Below the pieces are notes generated by a model, which saw only the letters and a program-made list of their open reading frames with translations, made no database searches and had not been told where the DNA came from. 64,000 bases of DNA from Saccharophagus sp. K07 (GTDB lineage Bacteria; Pseudomonadota; Gammaproteobacteria; Pseudomonadales; Cellvibrionaceae): NCBI RefSeq assembly GCF_014336955.1, contig NZ_QRAI01000004.1, positions 1-64,000 of the forward strand, given 5' to 3'. The translations under genes were made by a program, and so were the position numbers. Below, in pieces: positions 1 to 9,089 of this stretch (the stretch's first letter is position 1; each line of letters begins with the position of its first letter).

Positions 1-1
1 C

Positions 2-2734
2 GGTGCGGTGGGCACGCAGACCTCGACGGATCCTGCGAACGCGACGCCGTTCACCTGCACGGGCAGCCTGAGCTGCACGCTGCCTGCGGGCACGGTGCCG
101 GGCACGTACACGGTGAGCTACACGGCGGTGGTGACCGATGCCGCGGTGGGCACGGTGCGGAACGCGGTGGTGGCCCAGGGTGGCAACGACGACCCGAGCG
201 GCCCGCCGCCGTCGTGCGCGGGCGAGTGCGAGGTGGTCACGCCGGTGGCCGCGCCCACGGTGACCGTGGTGAAATCGTCCGATCCGGCGTCCGGCGAGAT
301 GGTGCTGGCCGGCCAGACGGTGACCTACACCCTGACCATCCAGATCGAGCGCTCGGCGCTCGCACAGGATCTGGTGCTGACCGACACCTTCTCGGGCGGC
401 CAGGCGCTGGCCGGCGACCTGCCCGACGAGTGTGCGGCCACGGAGGCAGGCCTGACTTGCACCTTCCCGGCGGGTACGGCGCCGGGTGAGTACACGTTCT
501 CCTATGCCACGGTCGTGGAGGCGGGGGCGTCCGGCACGATCGGCAACGTGGTCGTGGCGGCAGGCGGCGGCGACGAGGATCCGGTCTGCAACGTGTGCTC
601 GACCGAACATCCGGTCGGTGTTCCCGCGATCGAGGCTGTGAAGACGGCCACGCTCACGGTGGATAACCGCACGCCCGGCGTCGGCAATGTCGGCGACGTG
701 GTCACCTACACGATCACGGTCACCAACGTCGGAAACGTCACGGTCGATGGCTTGATCGTGACCGACAGCTTCAATGGTGGCGAGGCCGTCACCCTGACCT
801 GCGCGCCGGCGCAGCTGGCACCGGGCGAGTCGGCGACCTGCGAGAGCTACAGCCACACCATCACGGTCGAGGATACGAACGTGGAGGATGGCCTGCTGCG
901 CAACATGGTCATCGCGACCGCCACGGCGACTAGTGGCACCGCGAATCCGGTCACGGTCACCGTGACGAGCGAGTCCGAGGTGGTGGTCGAGGTCGAGCAG
1001 GATGTCACGACCGTGCGCATCGTGAAGCAGGCGAGCCCGCGTGATGTCCGGGTCGGCGACCTGGTGCGCTACACCGTGGTCATGGAGAACACCGGCAGTT
1101 ACGACCTGGTCAACGGCACGCTGGTTGACATGCCACCGGCTGGCTTCACCTACGTCGACGGCTCGTTGACGGTGGCCGACCGTGATGGTGCGGGCGTGGT
1201 TGTCGGCAGGTATCCGGTGATCCGGGTCGAGGGCCTGGACATCGCCGCCGGCGAGACCGCGACCGTGACCTACCTGCTGCGCGTGGGTGCGGGTGTCCGC
1301 GCCGGCATCCATACCAACAGCGCAGTTGTCGAGGATGGCGGAGAGGTGATCTCCAATGTCGCCACGGCGGACGTGCAGCTTGTCGCCGATCCGTTGCTCG
1401 ACGAGTCGCTGATCATCGGCACGGTCTTCAACGATCGCGACGGCGACGGCTGGCAGGACAGCGCCACCATGACCGGTGTCCACGTCCAGGGTGGCTTTGC
1501 GCCTGGCGCGTACGTGGCCAATTCGACCACGGTGGACCGTGGCAATGGCCCGCGGCCCGAGCCCGACGCCAGCTCGCCGCTGCTGCACGGCATCGGGATC
1601 GGCACGATCGAGGGCCGCCAGTCCGAGGCCGATCCGGTCGAGCGTCACCAGGTGGTGGTGAGCCAGCTGCTGACTGCGCCGGAGTTCACCGACGACTTCG
1701 TGCTGACCACGAAGGAGGGCATCACGGTGCGCATGGATGCGGAAGGCAACACCCGTGTCGAGCACAACGGTGACGCCGCCAGGGGGCTGACTGCTGCCGA
1801 GCCGGTGGTCGAGCGCCGCATCAGCAAGGTCGAGGGTGGCTACCGCGTCGACTACGTGATCGGCAACGCCGGCATCGACGAGCGCGGTATCCCGGGCGTG
1901 CGCATTGCCTCGGTGGAGGGCCTGATCGTCGAGACCGACCAGTTCGGCCGGTATCATCTGGTCGGCATCGAGGGTGGCCTGTGGGAGCGTGGTCGCAACT
2001 TCATCCTGAAGGTCGATCCCGCGACCCTGCCGCCGGGCAGCGAGTTCACCACGGACAACCCGCTGGTGCGCCGCATCACCCCCGGCCTGCCGGTGCGCTT
2101 CGACTTCGGCGTCAGGCTGCCGTCCGGCCTGGTCGAGGGCGGCAGCAAGGATGTCGAGCTGGAGCTGGGCGAGGTGCTTTTCGCACCCGGCAGCGCCGAG
2201 GTCCGCCAGCAGTACATGCCGGTGATCGAGGCCATGGCCGAGAAAGTCCGCCAGTACGGCGGTGGCGAAGTCGTGATCGAAGCCACCGCCGGCAACGAGG
2301 CACTGGCCTTCGACCGGGCGACCGCGGTGAGGGATGCGCTGCTGTCGCGCCTCGACGGCAAGCTGGCCAAGGCGCTGCGGGTCAGCACCCGCACGCAGCA
2401 GGATGATCCGGACTCGCTGGTCATCGGCGTGGACGAGGGTGGCCTGCTGCTCGGCGCGGTGATGTTCGACACCGACAGCTCGAACATCCGGCCGGAGTTC
2501 GAGCCGCTGCTCGACCGGGTCGCGCAGGCCCTGGAGAAGATGGGCAGTGGCAGCATTGCCATCGTCGGACATACCGACATACGTGCCTCCTACGAATACA
2601 ACGCCAAGCTCGGCATGCGTCGCGCACAGGCGGTGTTCGATGCACTGGTCAAACGGTTGAGTCCGGAGGTGAGAGCCAGGATCCGGGTCGACATCAGCAA
2701 CGATCCGAAAGCCCCTGTGGACGGTCGGAAATGA
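2..2734 (+). CDS. DUF11-repeat surface protein with C-terminal OmpA-like domains (5' partial)
   Basis: The reading frame is open from the window edge, so the N-terminus and any signal peptide are missing. The visible ~910 residues start with three or four DUF11-type beta-sandwich repeats (residues ~1-460; strand motifs such as VTYTITVTNVGN and VRYTVVMENTGS). A short SdrD-like acidic loop, GTVFNDRDGDGWQD near residue 475, may bind calcium. The last ~190 residues resemble two OmpA/MotB domains: a degenerate one, then a clearer one with FDTDSSNIRPEF and IVGHTDIRASYEYN. OmpA domains bind peptidoglycan in the periplasm, so the protein probably joins an exported repeat region to the cell wall. Its stop overlaps the next ORF (ATGA), which points to co-transcription. 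Function in adhesion or envelope architecture is inference. Confidence 0.8.
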   Translation, partial: GAVGTQTSTDPANATPFTCTGSLSCTLPAGTVPGTYTVSYTAVVTDAAVGTVRNAVVAQGGNDDPSGPPPSCAGECEVVTPVAAPTVTVVKSSDPASGEMVLAGQTVTYTLTIQIERSALAQDLVLTDTFSGGQALAGDLPDECAATEAGLTCTFPAGTAPGEYTFSYATVVEAGASGTIGNVVVAAGGGDEDPVCNVCSTEHPVGVPAIEAVKTATLTVDNRTPGVGNVGDVVTYTITVTNVGNVTVDGLIVTDSFNGGEAVTLTCAPAQLAPGESATCESYSHTITVEDTNVEDGLLRNMVIATATATSGTANPVTVTVTSESEVVVEVEQDVTTVRIVKQASPRDVRVGDLVRYTVVMENTGSYDLVNGTLVDMPPAGFTYVDGSLTVADRDGAGVVVGRYPVIRVEGLDIAAGETATVTYLLRVGAGVRAGIHTNSAVVEDGGEVISNVATADVQLVADPLLDESLIIGTVFNDRDGDGWQDSATMTGVHVQGGFAPGAYVANSTTVDRGNGPRPEPDASSPLLHGIGIGTIEGRQSEADPVERHQVVVSQLLTAPEFTDDFVLTTKEGITVRMDAEGNTRVEHNGDAARGLTAAEPVVERRISKVEGGYRVDYVIGNAGIDERGIPGVRIASVEGLIVETDQFGRYHLVGIEGGLWERGRNFILKVDPATLPPGSEFTTDNPLVRRITPGLPVRFDFGVRLPSGLVEGGSKDVELELGEVLFAPGSAEVRQQYMPVIEAMAEKVRQYGGGEVVIEATAGNEALAFDRATAVRDALLSRLDGKLAKALRVSTRTQQDDPDSLVIGVDEGGLLLGAVMFDTDSSNIRPEFEPLLDRVAQALEKMGSGSIAIVGHTDIRASYEYNAKLGMRRAQAVFDALVKRLSPEVRARIRVDISNDPKAPVDGRK

Positions 2735-2745
2735 GGGGGCAGGCC

Positions 2746-5700
2746 ATGGAAAAGCGTATGAAGATGAAGCTGCTCGACTACACGCTGATCAGCCTGCTGG
2801 CAGGCATGGCCGCCCCCGTGGCCGTTGCCGGGGAGGGCGACGGTAGCGGAGTCCCGGCACCGTCTCCGGCCCAGCTGGCCGGGGAGACGGCCCGGGCCCA
2901 GGCCGCCGGTGCGCATTCCCTGGACTGCAACGACAGCGGGTGCGCGGATGGCGAGGGTCTGCTGTTCCGGCTGCGTACCCGCAGTTACGACCGCCCGGTG
3001 TCGGTTGGCACCAGCAGGAAGTCCACGTCGGAAGAACTCCAGCCCGACCGCCGTGCCACCATCGCGGCCGAGAAGCCTGGCCGGGCCGTCGTGGTCGGCA
3101 AGTGGTCGGTGGACCTGCCGAACGGTGGCGTGATCTGGGCTACCGAGGACCCGAACCTCGGTGTGCCCGAGTTCACCCTCTCCGCGCCGTCGCTGGTGCC
3201 CTTCGACGGCTCGCGGATCACCAGGCCGGTCAGGTTCTACGCCTACAACAACTACCCGGCGTTCATCGAGCGTGTCGAGGTGCTGGTCTACCGGGCCAGC
3301 GACGCTGACCTGGTCGCGCCCCTGGCGAAGATCGAAATGCCGGTGGCTGCTGTCAGCGAGGTCGAGTGGGATGGCAGCCTGCCGTCCGGCTTCAAGGCCA
3401 GACCGGGTGACGAGCTCGTTTACGTCGCCCGGGCCTATGCCGCCGACGGGGCCTACGACGAGACCTGGCCGAGGCGCATGCAGCTGGTCACGCCGGAGGA
3501 GGCCGAGCGTGGCCGCCAGCTCCAGCGCAACGCCACCGAGAAGCAGTTCGGTGTGGCCATGGGCGCCGACGAGGCCGAGCGCGCGAGCCAGATCGACACG
3601 ATCTTCGGCCAGAACACCCTGCGCCTGCAGAACATCCCGATCTACGGCTCGCGGGTGCGGATCCATGGCCGCAACATCCCCGAGGGGATGCTGGTGACGA
3701 TCAATGGCCGCAACCATCCCGTTGACCTCGAGCGGAAGCTGGTTGCCGAGTACCTGATGCCAATCGGCCAGCACAGGTTCGATCTTGTCCTGAAGGACAG
3801 GGATGGCCGGGAGGTGACGCACAGCCTCGAGGTCGACGTCAGCGGCAGGTATTCGTTTGCCGTGGCCATCGCGGACCTGACCCTCTCCGGGAACAAGGTG
3901 ACCGGTTCGATCGAGCCGCTGGCCGGCGACGAGCGCTACGACGACAGCTTCCTGGTCGAGGGCCGGCTGGCCTTCTACCTGAAGGGCAAGATCAAGGGCA
4001 AGTACCTGGTCACCGCGCAGGCGGACACCCGTGAGCGCGAGATCAGCAGGCTGTTCAAGGGCTTCTGGGACGCCGACCCGCAGGACATCTTCCGCCGGCT
4101 CGACCCGGACGCCTACTACCCGGTCTACGGTGACGACTCCACGACGTACCGTGACGTGGACACCATGGGGCGCCTGTACGTCCGCGTCGACTGGGAAAAG
4201 AACCAGGTGCTGTGGGGTAACTACCACACAGGCATTACCGGTACCGAGTACGCGCAGTACTCCCGTTCACTGTATGGCGCGGCGGCGAGCATGCGTTCGC
4301 GCCGTACCACCGCCTATGGGGAGCAGGGCAGCGAGTTGCGCGTGTTCGCGTCCGAGGCGCAGACCGCTCCGGGGCACAGCGAGTTCCTCGGCACGGGCGG
4401 CAGCCTGTACTACCTCAGGCACACCGACATCCTGCCCGGCTCGGACAAGGTGGTTCTGGAGATCCGCGACCGTACCACGGGGCGCGTCGAGAAGCGCGTC
4501 GAACTGCTTCGCGGCGCCGACTACGAGATCGACGAGTTCCAGGGCCGGATCCTGCTGACCCGCCCGCTGGCGCAGGTCACGCGCGAGAACATCCCGACGC
4601 TGACCATGGATTCGCCGCTGGACGGGTTCACGCAGGTCCTGCTAGTCGACTACGAGTACATCCCGAGCGGGTTCGACCCCGACGAAGTGACCGCCGGCTT
4701 CCGCGGCAGGCACTGGCTTGGCGACCACGTCGCCGTGGGCGCCACCTGGGTCGAGGAGAACCGTGCCGGCGATGACTACTCGCTGATGGGGGCCGACATC
4801 ACCCTGCAGGCGGGCCGTGGCACCTACCTGAAGGTCGAGCACAGCCGAACCGAGGCGACCAGTGCGCCGGTGTTCTATTCGGACAACGGTGGCCTGAGTT
4901 TCACAGAGATCAATTCTGGCCTGGGCTCCCGTGAGGGTGAGGCGACCGCGGTCGAGGCGCGGGCCAACTTCAAGGAACTGGGCTGGACCGCGCTTGACTG
5001 GTCCGTGGGCGCCTGGTGGCGCAGGGCTGATGCCGGCTACTCGATCGCCCGCTTCGACATCGGGGCGGACGTCAAGGAGTATGGCGTCGAGGTGCTCGGG
5101 CAGTTCTCGCCGTCGTTCAACCTGTACGGGCGCTACACCCGTGCCGAACGTGGCGCCGAGGCGCTTGGCCAGGCGCAGCTGACGGGCGAGAGGCGCATCA
5201 ACGACAACGCCACGCTCAGCGCCGAGTTGCGCCGGGTCGAGGAGGAGCGTACGTCCGGCGATGCCACCGGCACGCTGGCCGCCCTGCAATACCGGCACAG
5301 GTTTGGCACGAGGCTGGAACTGTGGGCCGCGGGCCAGGTCACTGTGGATGACGATGGCGGCGCCTATGACGACAACGACGCCTTCCGCGTTGGCGGCAAG
5401 TACCTGTTCGGTGACCTGTCGAGCGTGGGAGCCGAGCTGGGGACGGGCGACCGCGGCGACGCGGCCAGGATCGACGCCGAGTACCGGCTGACGCCCGACC
5501 ATACCTTCTACGGTGCCTATACCTATTCGACCGACCGCAGCGATTACGATCCGCTGTTCCGCGACCGGCTGCACAACGGCTGGACGCTGGGCCAGCGCTG
5601 GCGGTTGTCGAACCAGGTCAACATGTTCAACGAGAGCCAGTACCTCAAGGCGCCGAACGAGTCCGGCCTGGCGCACACCTTCGGCATGGACTTCTACCCC

Positions 5701-6498
5701 GGCCTTGGCTGGAACCTCGGCTTCACCCTGCAGGATGCAGAGCTCGAGCGACTCTCCGATGGCGCCGTCATCGACCGCCGTGCGATCAGCCTGCATGGCG
5801 GCCGCACGTCGGAAGCCACCCAGTGGCAGAGCAAGCTCGAATGGCGGAAGGACACCGGCGCCGAGCAGCGCGAGCAGTGGGTGACCACGAACCGCCTGAT
5901 GCACAAGGTCAACGATAGCCTGCGCGTCGCCGCACGGTTCAACTATTCGAAGACCGAGGACGAGCTGAACCCGCAGGCCGGCGCGAAGTTCATCGAGGGC
6001 AACGTCGGCTTCGCGTGGCGCCCGTGGAACACCACGCGCTATGCGCTGCTGGGCAAGTACACCTACCTGTACGACGTATCCACGCTGGGCCAGGTGGGCC
6101 CCAACGTCGCCAACTACGACCAGAAGTCACACGTCTTCTCGATGGAGGGCGTGTGGAACCCGGACGACAACTGGGAGCTGGCCGGCAAGCTGATGCGGCG
6201 CAAGGGCTCGGTGCGCCTGGGCAGGCTGGAGGGCGAGTGGGCGGATTCCACCGCCACCTTCGCCGCGGTCCAGGTGCGTCGGGAGTTCGCCGAGGACTGG
6301 CACGCCCTGGCTGAGCACCGCTGGCTCGACGTGAAGCATGGTGGCACCCGCCGCGGCTGGCTGGTCGGCATTGACCGCGACATCGGCAGGAACTTCCGGG
6401 TTGGCGTGGGCTACAACTTCACCGAGTTCAGCGACGACCTGACCGACTTCGACTACGACCACAAAGGGTGGTTCATCAACTTCGTGGGGAGCTATTGA
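2746..6498 (+). CDS. Large outer-membrane beta-barrel protein of unknown function
   Basis: About 1,250 residues. The ORF is open from 2731, overlapping the previous stop, but the ATG at 2746 gives a better signal peptide (MEKRMKMKLL start, hydrophobic core LISLLAGMAAPVAVAG). After a soluble N-terminal part with an Ig-like section (~150-380), the remainder from ~400 alternates polar and hydrophobic residues with many Tyr/Trp/Gly strands, such as GAYTYSTDRSDYD and RVGVGYNFTEFSD. It ends in a hydrophobic strand with aromatic residues (GWFINFVGSY), typical of a C-terminal barrel strand recognised by the BAM complex. I do not recognise the family by name. Coupling to the DUF11/OmpA gene upstream and secreted DUF11 proteins downstream suggests a role in anchoring or exporting them, which is inference. 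Confidence 0.75.
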   Translation: MEKRMKMKLLDYTLISLLAGMAAPVAVAGEGDGSGVPAPSPAQLAGETARAQAAGAHSLDCNDSGCADGEGLLFRLRTRSYDRPVSVGTSRKSTSEELQPDRRATIAAEKPGRAVVVGKWSVDLPNGGVIWATEDPNLGVPEFTLSAPSLVPFDGSRITRPVRFYAYNNYPAFIERVEVLVYRASDADLVAPLAKIEMPVAAVSEVEWDGSLPSGFKARPGDELVYVARAYAADGAYDETWPRRMQLVTPEEAERGRQLQRNATEKQFGVAMGADEAERASQIDTIFGQNTLRLQNIPIYGSRVRIHGRNIPEGMLVTINGRNHPVDLERKLVAEYLMPIGQHRFDLVLKDRDGREVTHSLEVDVSGRYSFAVAIADLTLSGNKVTGSIEPLAGDERYDDSFLVEGRLAFYLKGKIKGKYLVTAQADTREREISRLFKGFWDADPQDIFRRLDPDAYYPVYGDDSTTYRDVDTMGRLYVRVDWEKNQVLWGNYHTGITGTEYAQYSRSLYGAAASMRSRRTTAYGEQGSELRVFASEAQTAPGHSEFLGTGGSLYYLRHTDILPGSDKVVLEIRDRTTGRVEKRVELLRGADYEIDEFQGRILLTRPLAQVTRENIPTLTMDSPLDGFTQVLLVDYEYIPSGFDPDEVTAGFRGRHWLGDHVAVGATWVEENRAGDDYSLMGADITLQAGRGTYLKVEHSRTEATSAPVFYSDNGGLSFTEINSGLGSREGEATAVEARANFKELGWTALDWSVGAWWRRADAGYSIARFDIGADVKEYGVEVLGQFSPSFNLYGRYTRAERGAEALGQAQLTGERRINDNATLSAELRRVEEERTSGDATGTLAALQYRHRFGTRLELWAAGQVTVDDDGGAYDDNDAFRVGGKYLFGDLSSVGAELGTGDRGDAARIDAEYRLTPDHTFYGAYTYSTDRSDYDPLFRDRLHNGWTLGQRWRLSNQVNMFNESQYLKAPNESGLAHTFGMDFYPGLGWNLGFTLQDAELERLSDGAVIDRRAISLHGGRTSEATQWQSKLEWRKDTGAEQREQWVTTNRLMHKVNDSLRVAARFNYSKTEDELNPQAGAKFIEGNVGFAWRPWNTTRYALLGKYTYLYDVSTLGQVGPNVANYDQKSHVFSMEGVWNPDDNWELAGKLMRRKGSVRLGRLEGEWADSTATFAAVQVRREFAEDWHALAEHRWLDVKHGGTRRGWLVGIDRDIGRNFRVGVGYNFTEFSDDLTDFDYDHKGWFINFVGSY

Positions 6499-6590
6499 TC
6501 ATGGGTTACGCGCACAAACCGCTTGCAGGCCGGCCGTTCCGGACCGATAACGGGGCGACCGGGCTGCCGCGCGGCGGACAGGACAACACC

Positions 6591-8669
6591 ATGAAGACGG
6601 AAAACTCCCTCGGGCGCCGTGCGGGGCTCGCGCTGGTCGCCGTGCTGGCGCTGGTGTGGGCGGGCGCCGCGTTAGCGAGCGGGGCCAGCACCCAGCGGGA
6701 AGTGAACCCGACCGGCGGCGCGGCTGCGGACGCTTCCGACGGCCTGCGCTGGCTGTTGGGCAGCAACAGCCAGTTCCAGGTGTATCTGGGCGGGAAAGCG
6801 CAGGTCTACAACCCTACGGCAACCCCGATCGGGGGGGGGGCTCTCTTCAACAGCGTTTACCTGCGCGTGGATCGCGGTACGAACAACACGACCCGCGTCT
6901 ATCACAACTCGGACCTCACCTCGGGCGTGACCGGAACGCTGCCGTTCACCCAGACCTCTCAATCCGGCATCAGCGGCAGCGGCACCGCCGCTTCGCCCTG
7001 GGAGGTGACGACGGTACTGACCCCGTCCAACTCCGCCGACAGCGGAATCACCGTGACCATCGTGGATAGCTACATCCGTCCGCAGATGTGGCTCACCAGG
7101 CGGGTGACCATCAGCGGGATGCCCGCCAGCGGCGCTGATATCAAGTTCTACCAGAACGTCGATACCTACCTGCAGGGTGGCGACAACGGCCCGGGCTTCG
7201 CCCGGACCTCGGCATGGAACACGACCGGCACGCCCGACATCGTCGGTGTGAGCAAGGGCGGGCAGTTCGAGGCGCTGTGGTACGTGCCTTCCTCGGGGAC
7301 GCCGCACTGGGACCGCTATTTCAGCGGCTATTTCCAGTTCCCCGGTCGCCTGATATGCCGTGGCGCCACTAGCACCGGCGGCTGCCTGACCGGCACCGGC
7401 GACCTGAACAACGCGATCGATACCAATCCCAACACCGACAACGGCATGGCCGTGCAGTGGGACATCCCCGCCGGCGCCTCGACCTTCACTGTCGAATACC
7501 GCCTCACTTTCGCCATGGGGGCGGTGGACCTGACCAAGGAGTTCGAGCCGGAAGTCATCAGTGCCGGCGACGTGTCCACGTTGATCTTCAATCTCAACAA
7601 CCGCACCGTCAACGCGGTGGCCAGCATCAACTTCACCGATACGCTGCCGACCCAGGTCCGGGTTGCGGCCACGCCCAATATCCGCACCAGTTGCCCCTCG
7701 GGCGGCGCCATGACCGGCAGCCTTCCCGGAGGCATGAGTGTCACGGCCACGCCCAATACGAATGTGATCCAGGTCGTCGGCGCCAGCGTCAACGGCGCAC
7801 CGACCGGTGGCGAGCTGCTGTGCCAGATCGCGGTGGACGTGACCTCGGACGTCGTCGGTGAGCACCACAACACCAATGCCAGCATCAGCGGCACCAACAA
7901 CCTGGTGAACCTGGTGGGCGACGAGGTGCTGACCGTGCTGCAGCCGCAGCTGGCCGCCAGCAAGTCGGTCGAGGGCACCCTGGTGCCCGGGCAGTCGGGC
8001 ACCAGCGACGACGGCCATTACCTGATCGGCATCAAGAACACCGGTGCCGGCGCGACCGTCGGTACGATCAACCTGGTCGACACCCTGCCGGCCGGCTTCA
8101 GCGCGGTCGCAGCCTCCAGCGTCGACGGCACTATCGACTGCGGCACCCTGCCGGCTACCGGTACGCTGACCTGCAGCTTCACCCCGGCAGCGCCGATCGA
8201 ACCGGGCGCCAGCGCCACGGTCCGGATCAACGTCGCGATCGAGTCCTCGGCCAGCGGTTCGGCCACCAATGTCGTGGCCGTTGGCGGCGGTGGCGATCCG
8301 GACCCGCTGCCGGCCTGCCCTGACGCGGACAACCTGCAGTGCGCGGAGGTCACCACGCCACTGTCACCTGAGGCGGACCTGCAGATCACGAAGAGCAACG
8401 AGTCCGATGCGGTGCAAAGTGGCGAGGAGACGGTCTACCAGATCGTGGTGAGCAACCTGGGTCCCAGCGATGCCGACGGTGCGGTGGTGAAGGACACCCC
8501 GGGTACAGGCCTGAGCTGCACGGCGGTCTCCTGTGGCGACGAGCAGAACGGCGCGGTCTGCCCGGTGCCGCCGCTCGACGTCAATGACCTGACGGGCGGC
8601 GGCATCGCCATCCCGACCCTGCCGGCAGGCGGTTCGGTGAAGTTCCAGGTCACCTGCACGGTGGATTGA
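6591..8669 (+). CDS. Secreted DUF11-repeat protein
   Basis: About 692 residues from the ATG at 6591. That start places a clean signal peptide at the N-terminus (basic MKTENSLGRR, then ALVAVLALVWAGAALASG). The longer frame from 6468 begins inside the previous gene and has no such signal. The N-terminal ~300 residues form an unrecognised beta-rich module; three DUF11-like repeats follow (~330-690), and the protein stops in the last repeat (FQVTCTVD) without an obvious anchor. A run of ten G lies in frame at 6831-6840. A 161-bp stretch (7626-7786) is almost identical to one in the gene at 9090, and both proteins end in the same residues, so they are paralogues. An exported structural or adhesive role is inferred from the fold only. 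Confidence 0.75.
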   Translation: MKTENSLGRRAGLALVAVLALVWAGAALASGASTQREVNPTGGAAADASDGLRWLLGSNSQFQVYLGGKAQVYNPTATPIGGGALFNSVYLRVDRGTNNTTRVYHNSDLTSGVTGTLPFTQTSQSGISGSGTAASPWEVTTVLTPSNSADSGITVTIVDSYIRPQMWLTRRVTISGMPASGADIKFYQNVDTYLQGGDNGPGFARTSAWNTTGTPDIVGVSKGGQFEALWYVPSSGTPHWDRYFSGYFQFPGRLICRGATSTGGCLTGTGDLNNAIDTNPNTDNGMAVQWDIPAGASTFTVEYRLTFAMGAVDLTKEFEPEVISAGDVSTLIFNLNNRTVNAVASINFTDTLPTQVRVAATPNIRTSCPSGGAMTGSLPGGMSVTATPNTNVIQVVGASVNGAPTGGELLCQIAVDVTSDVVGEHHNTNASISGTNNLVNLVGDEVLTVLQPQLAASKSVEGTLVPGQSGTSDDGHYLIGIKNTGAGATVGTINLVDTLPAGFSAVAASSVDGTIDCGTLPATGTLTCSFTPAAPIEPGASATVRINVAIESSASGSATNVVAVGGGGDPDPLPACPDADNLQCAEVTTPLSPEADLQITKSNESDAVQSGEETVYQIVVSNLGPSDADGAVVKDTPGTGLSCTAVSCGDEQNGAVCPVPPLDVNDLTGGGIAIPTLPAGGSVKFQVTCTVD
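7626..7786 (+). repeat. Duplicated DUF11 segment, copy A
   Basis: 161 bp matching 10818-10978 with about six mismatches, while the flanking coding sequence is much more divergent. This is consistent with recent duplication or gene conversion between the two paralogues. Confidence 0.85.
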
Positions 8670-8845
8670 GTGGCCGTGGTTGATGTGGGTGGCAAGCCAA
8701 GTGTCTGCATTGTGACGGATTTCCGTGTCCGCGAAGTTTCCTCCGACGCAAAATCTGGGTATCTGGCCCGAGCCGGTGGGCAATCGGCCGCAGGCCTGCA
8801 AGGGTCCGCTTGTGTCGGGCAGGGGTAGGGGAAAAGATGGCGTGG

Positions 8846-8869
8846 TTTCCCGTGCGGGGGCACGGGAAA
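8846..8869. repeat. Perfect 10-bp hairpin with GGGG loop
   Basis: Arms TTTCCCGTGC and GCACGGGAAA are separated by four G. No T run follows on either strand beyond the arm, so it is not a textbook terminator. It could act as an mRNA-stabilising stem, a terminator for the gene ending at 8669, or a regulator site. Confidence 0.55.
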
Positions 8870-9064
8870 ATGTGTACGCCCATCGTTTGCATTACACCTG
8901 ATCGCAGACGGCGGCGTCAGCCCCGTCGCTTCCGGATATGGGTGGCAGTACTGGACCGCTCGCATGGCGAAACTGGCAGGGGCAAGCCTCGGTAACAGGT
9001 TGCAGTGTGTTCCGGGCAGAAGGGATTCGAGGTTGTTCCGGGTGCTTGGACCCGGCTGGGCGTG

Positions 9065-9085
9065 ATGGCATGGACTGCATGCCAT
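9065..9085. repeat. Inverted repeat just before a DUF11 gene
   Basis: ATGGCATG and CATGCCAT are separated by five bases and end five bases before the first ATG of the next ORF (9090). It could be a regulator half-site pair or a stem in the 5' untranslated region. If translation really starts at 9090, the stem would sit over the ribosome binding region. Confidence 0.45.
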
Positions 9086-9089
9086 CGCG

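Larger units (their letters stand above)
8670..9089. other. Intergenic region between two DUF11 genes
   Basis: This 420-base gap shows no convincing gene. It holds two perfect hairpins, listed separately (8846-8869 and 9065-9085). No clear -35/-10 pair for the downstream gene was recognised. Confidence 0.5.

Noticed and set aside
2590-4227. 545-codon minus-strand ORF
   Set aside because: Antisense to the barrel gene in very G+C-rich DNA, where long spurious frames are usual; it has low-complexity Val/Leu/Asp/Gly/Arg composition and no domain.
4642-5904. 420-codon minus-strand ORF
   Set aside because: Shadow of the barrel gene, same compositional artefact.
6672-8018. 448-codon minus-strand ORF, and similar frames at 9444-10352 and 10353-11681
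   Set aside because: Antisense shadows of the DUF11 genes; no recognisable motifs or ribosome sites.
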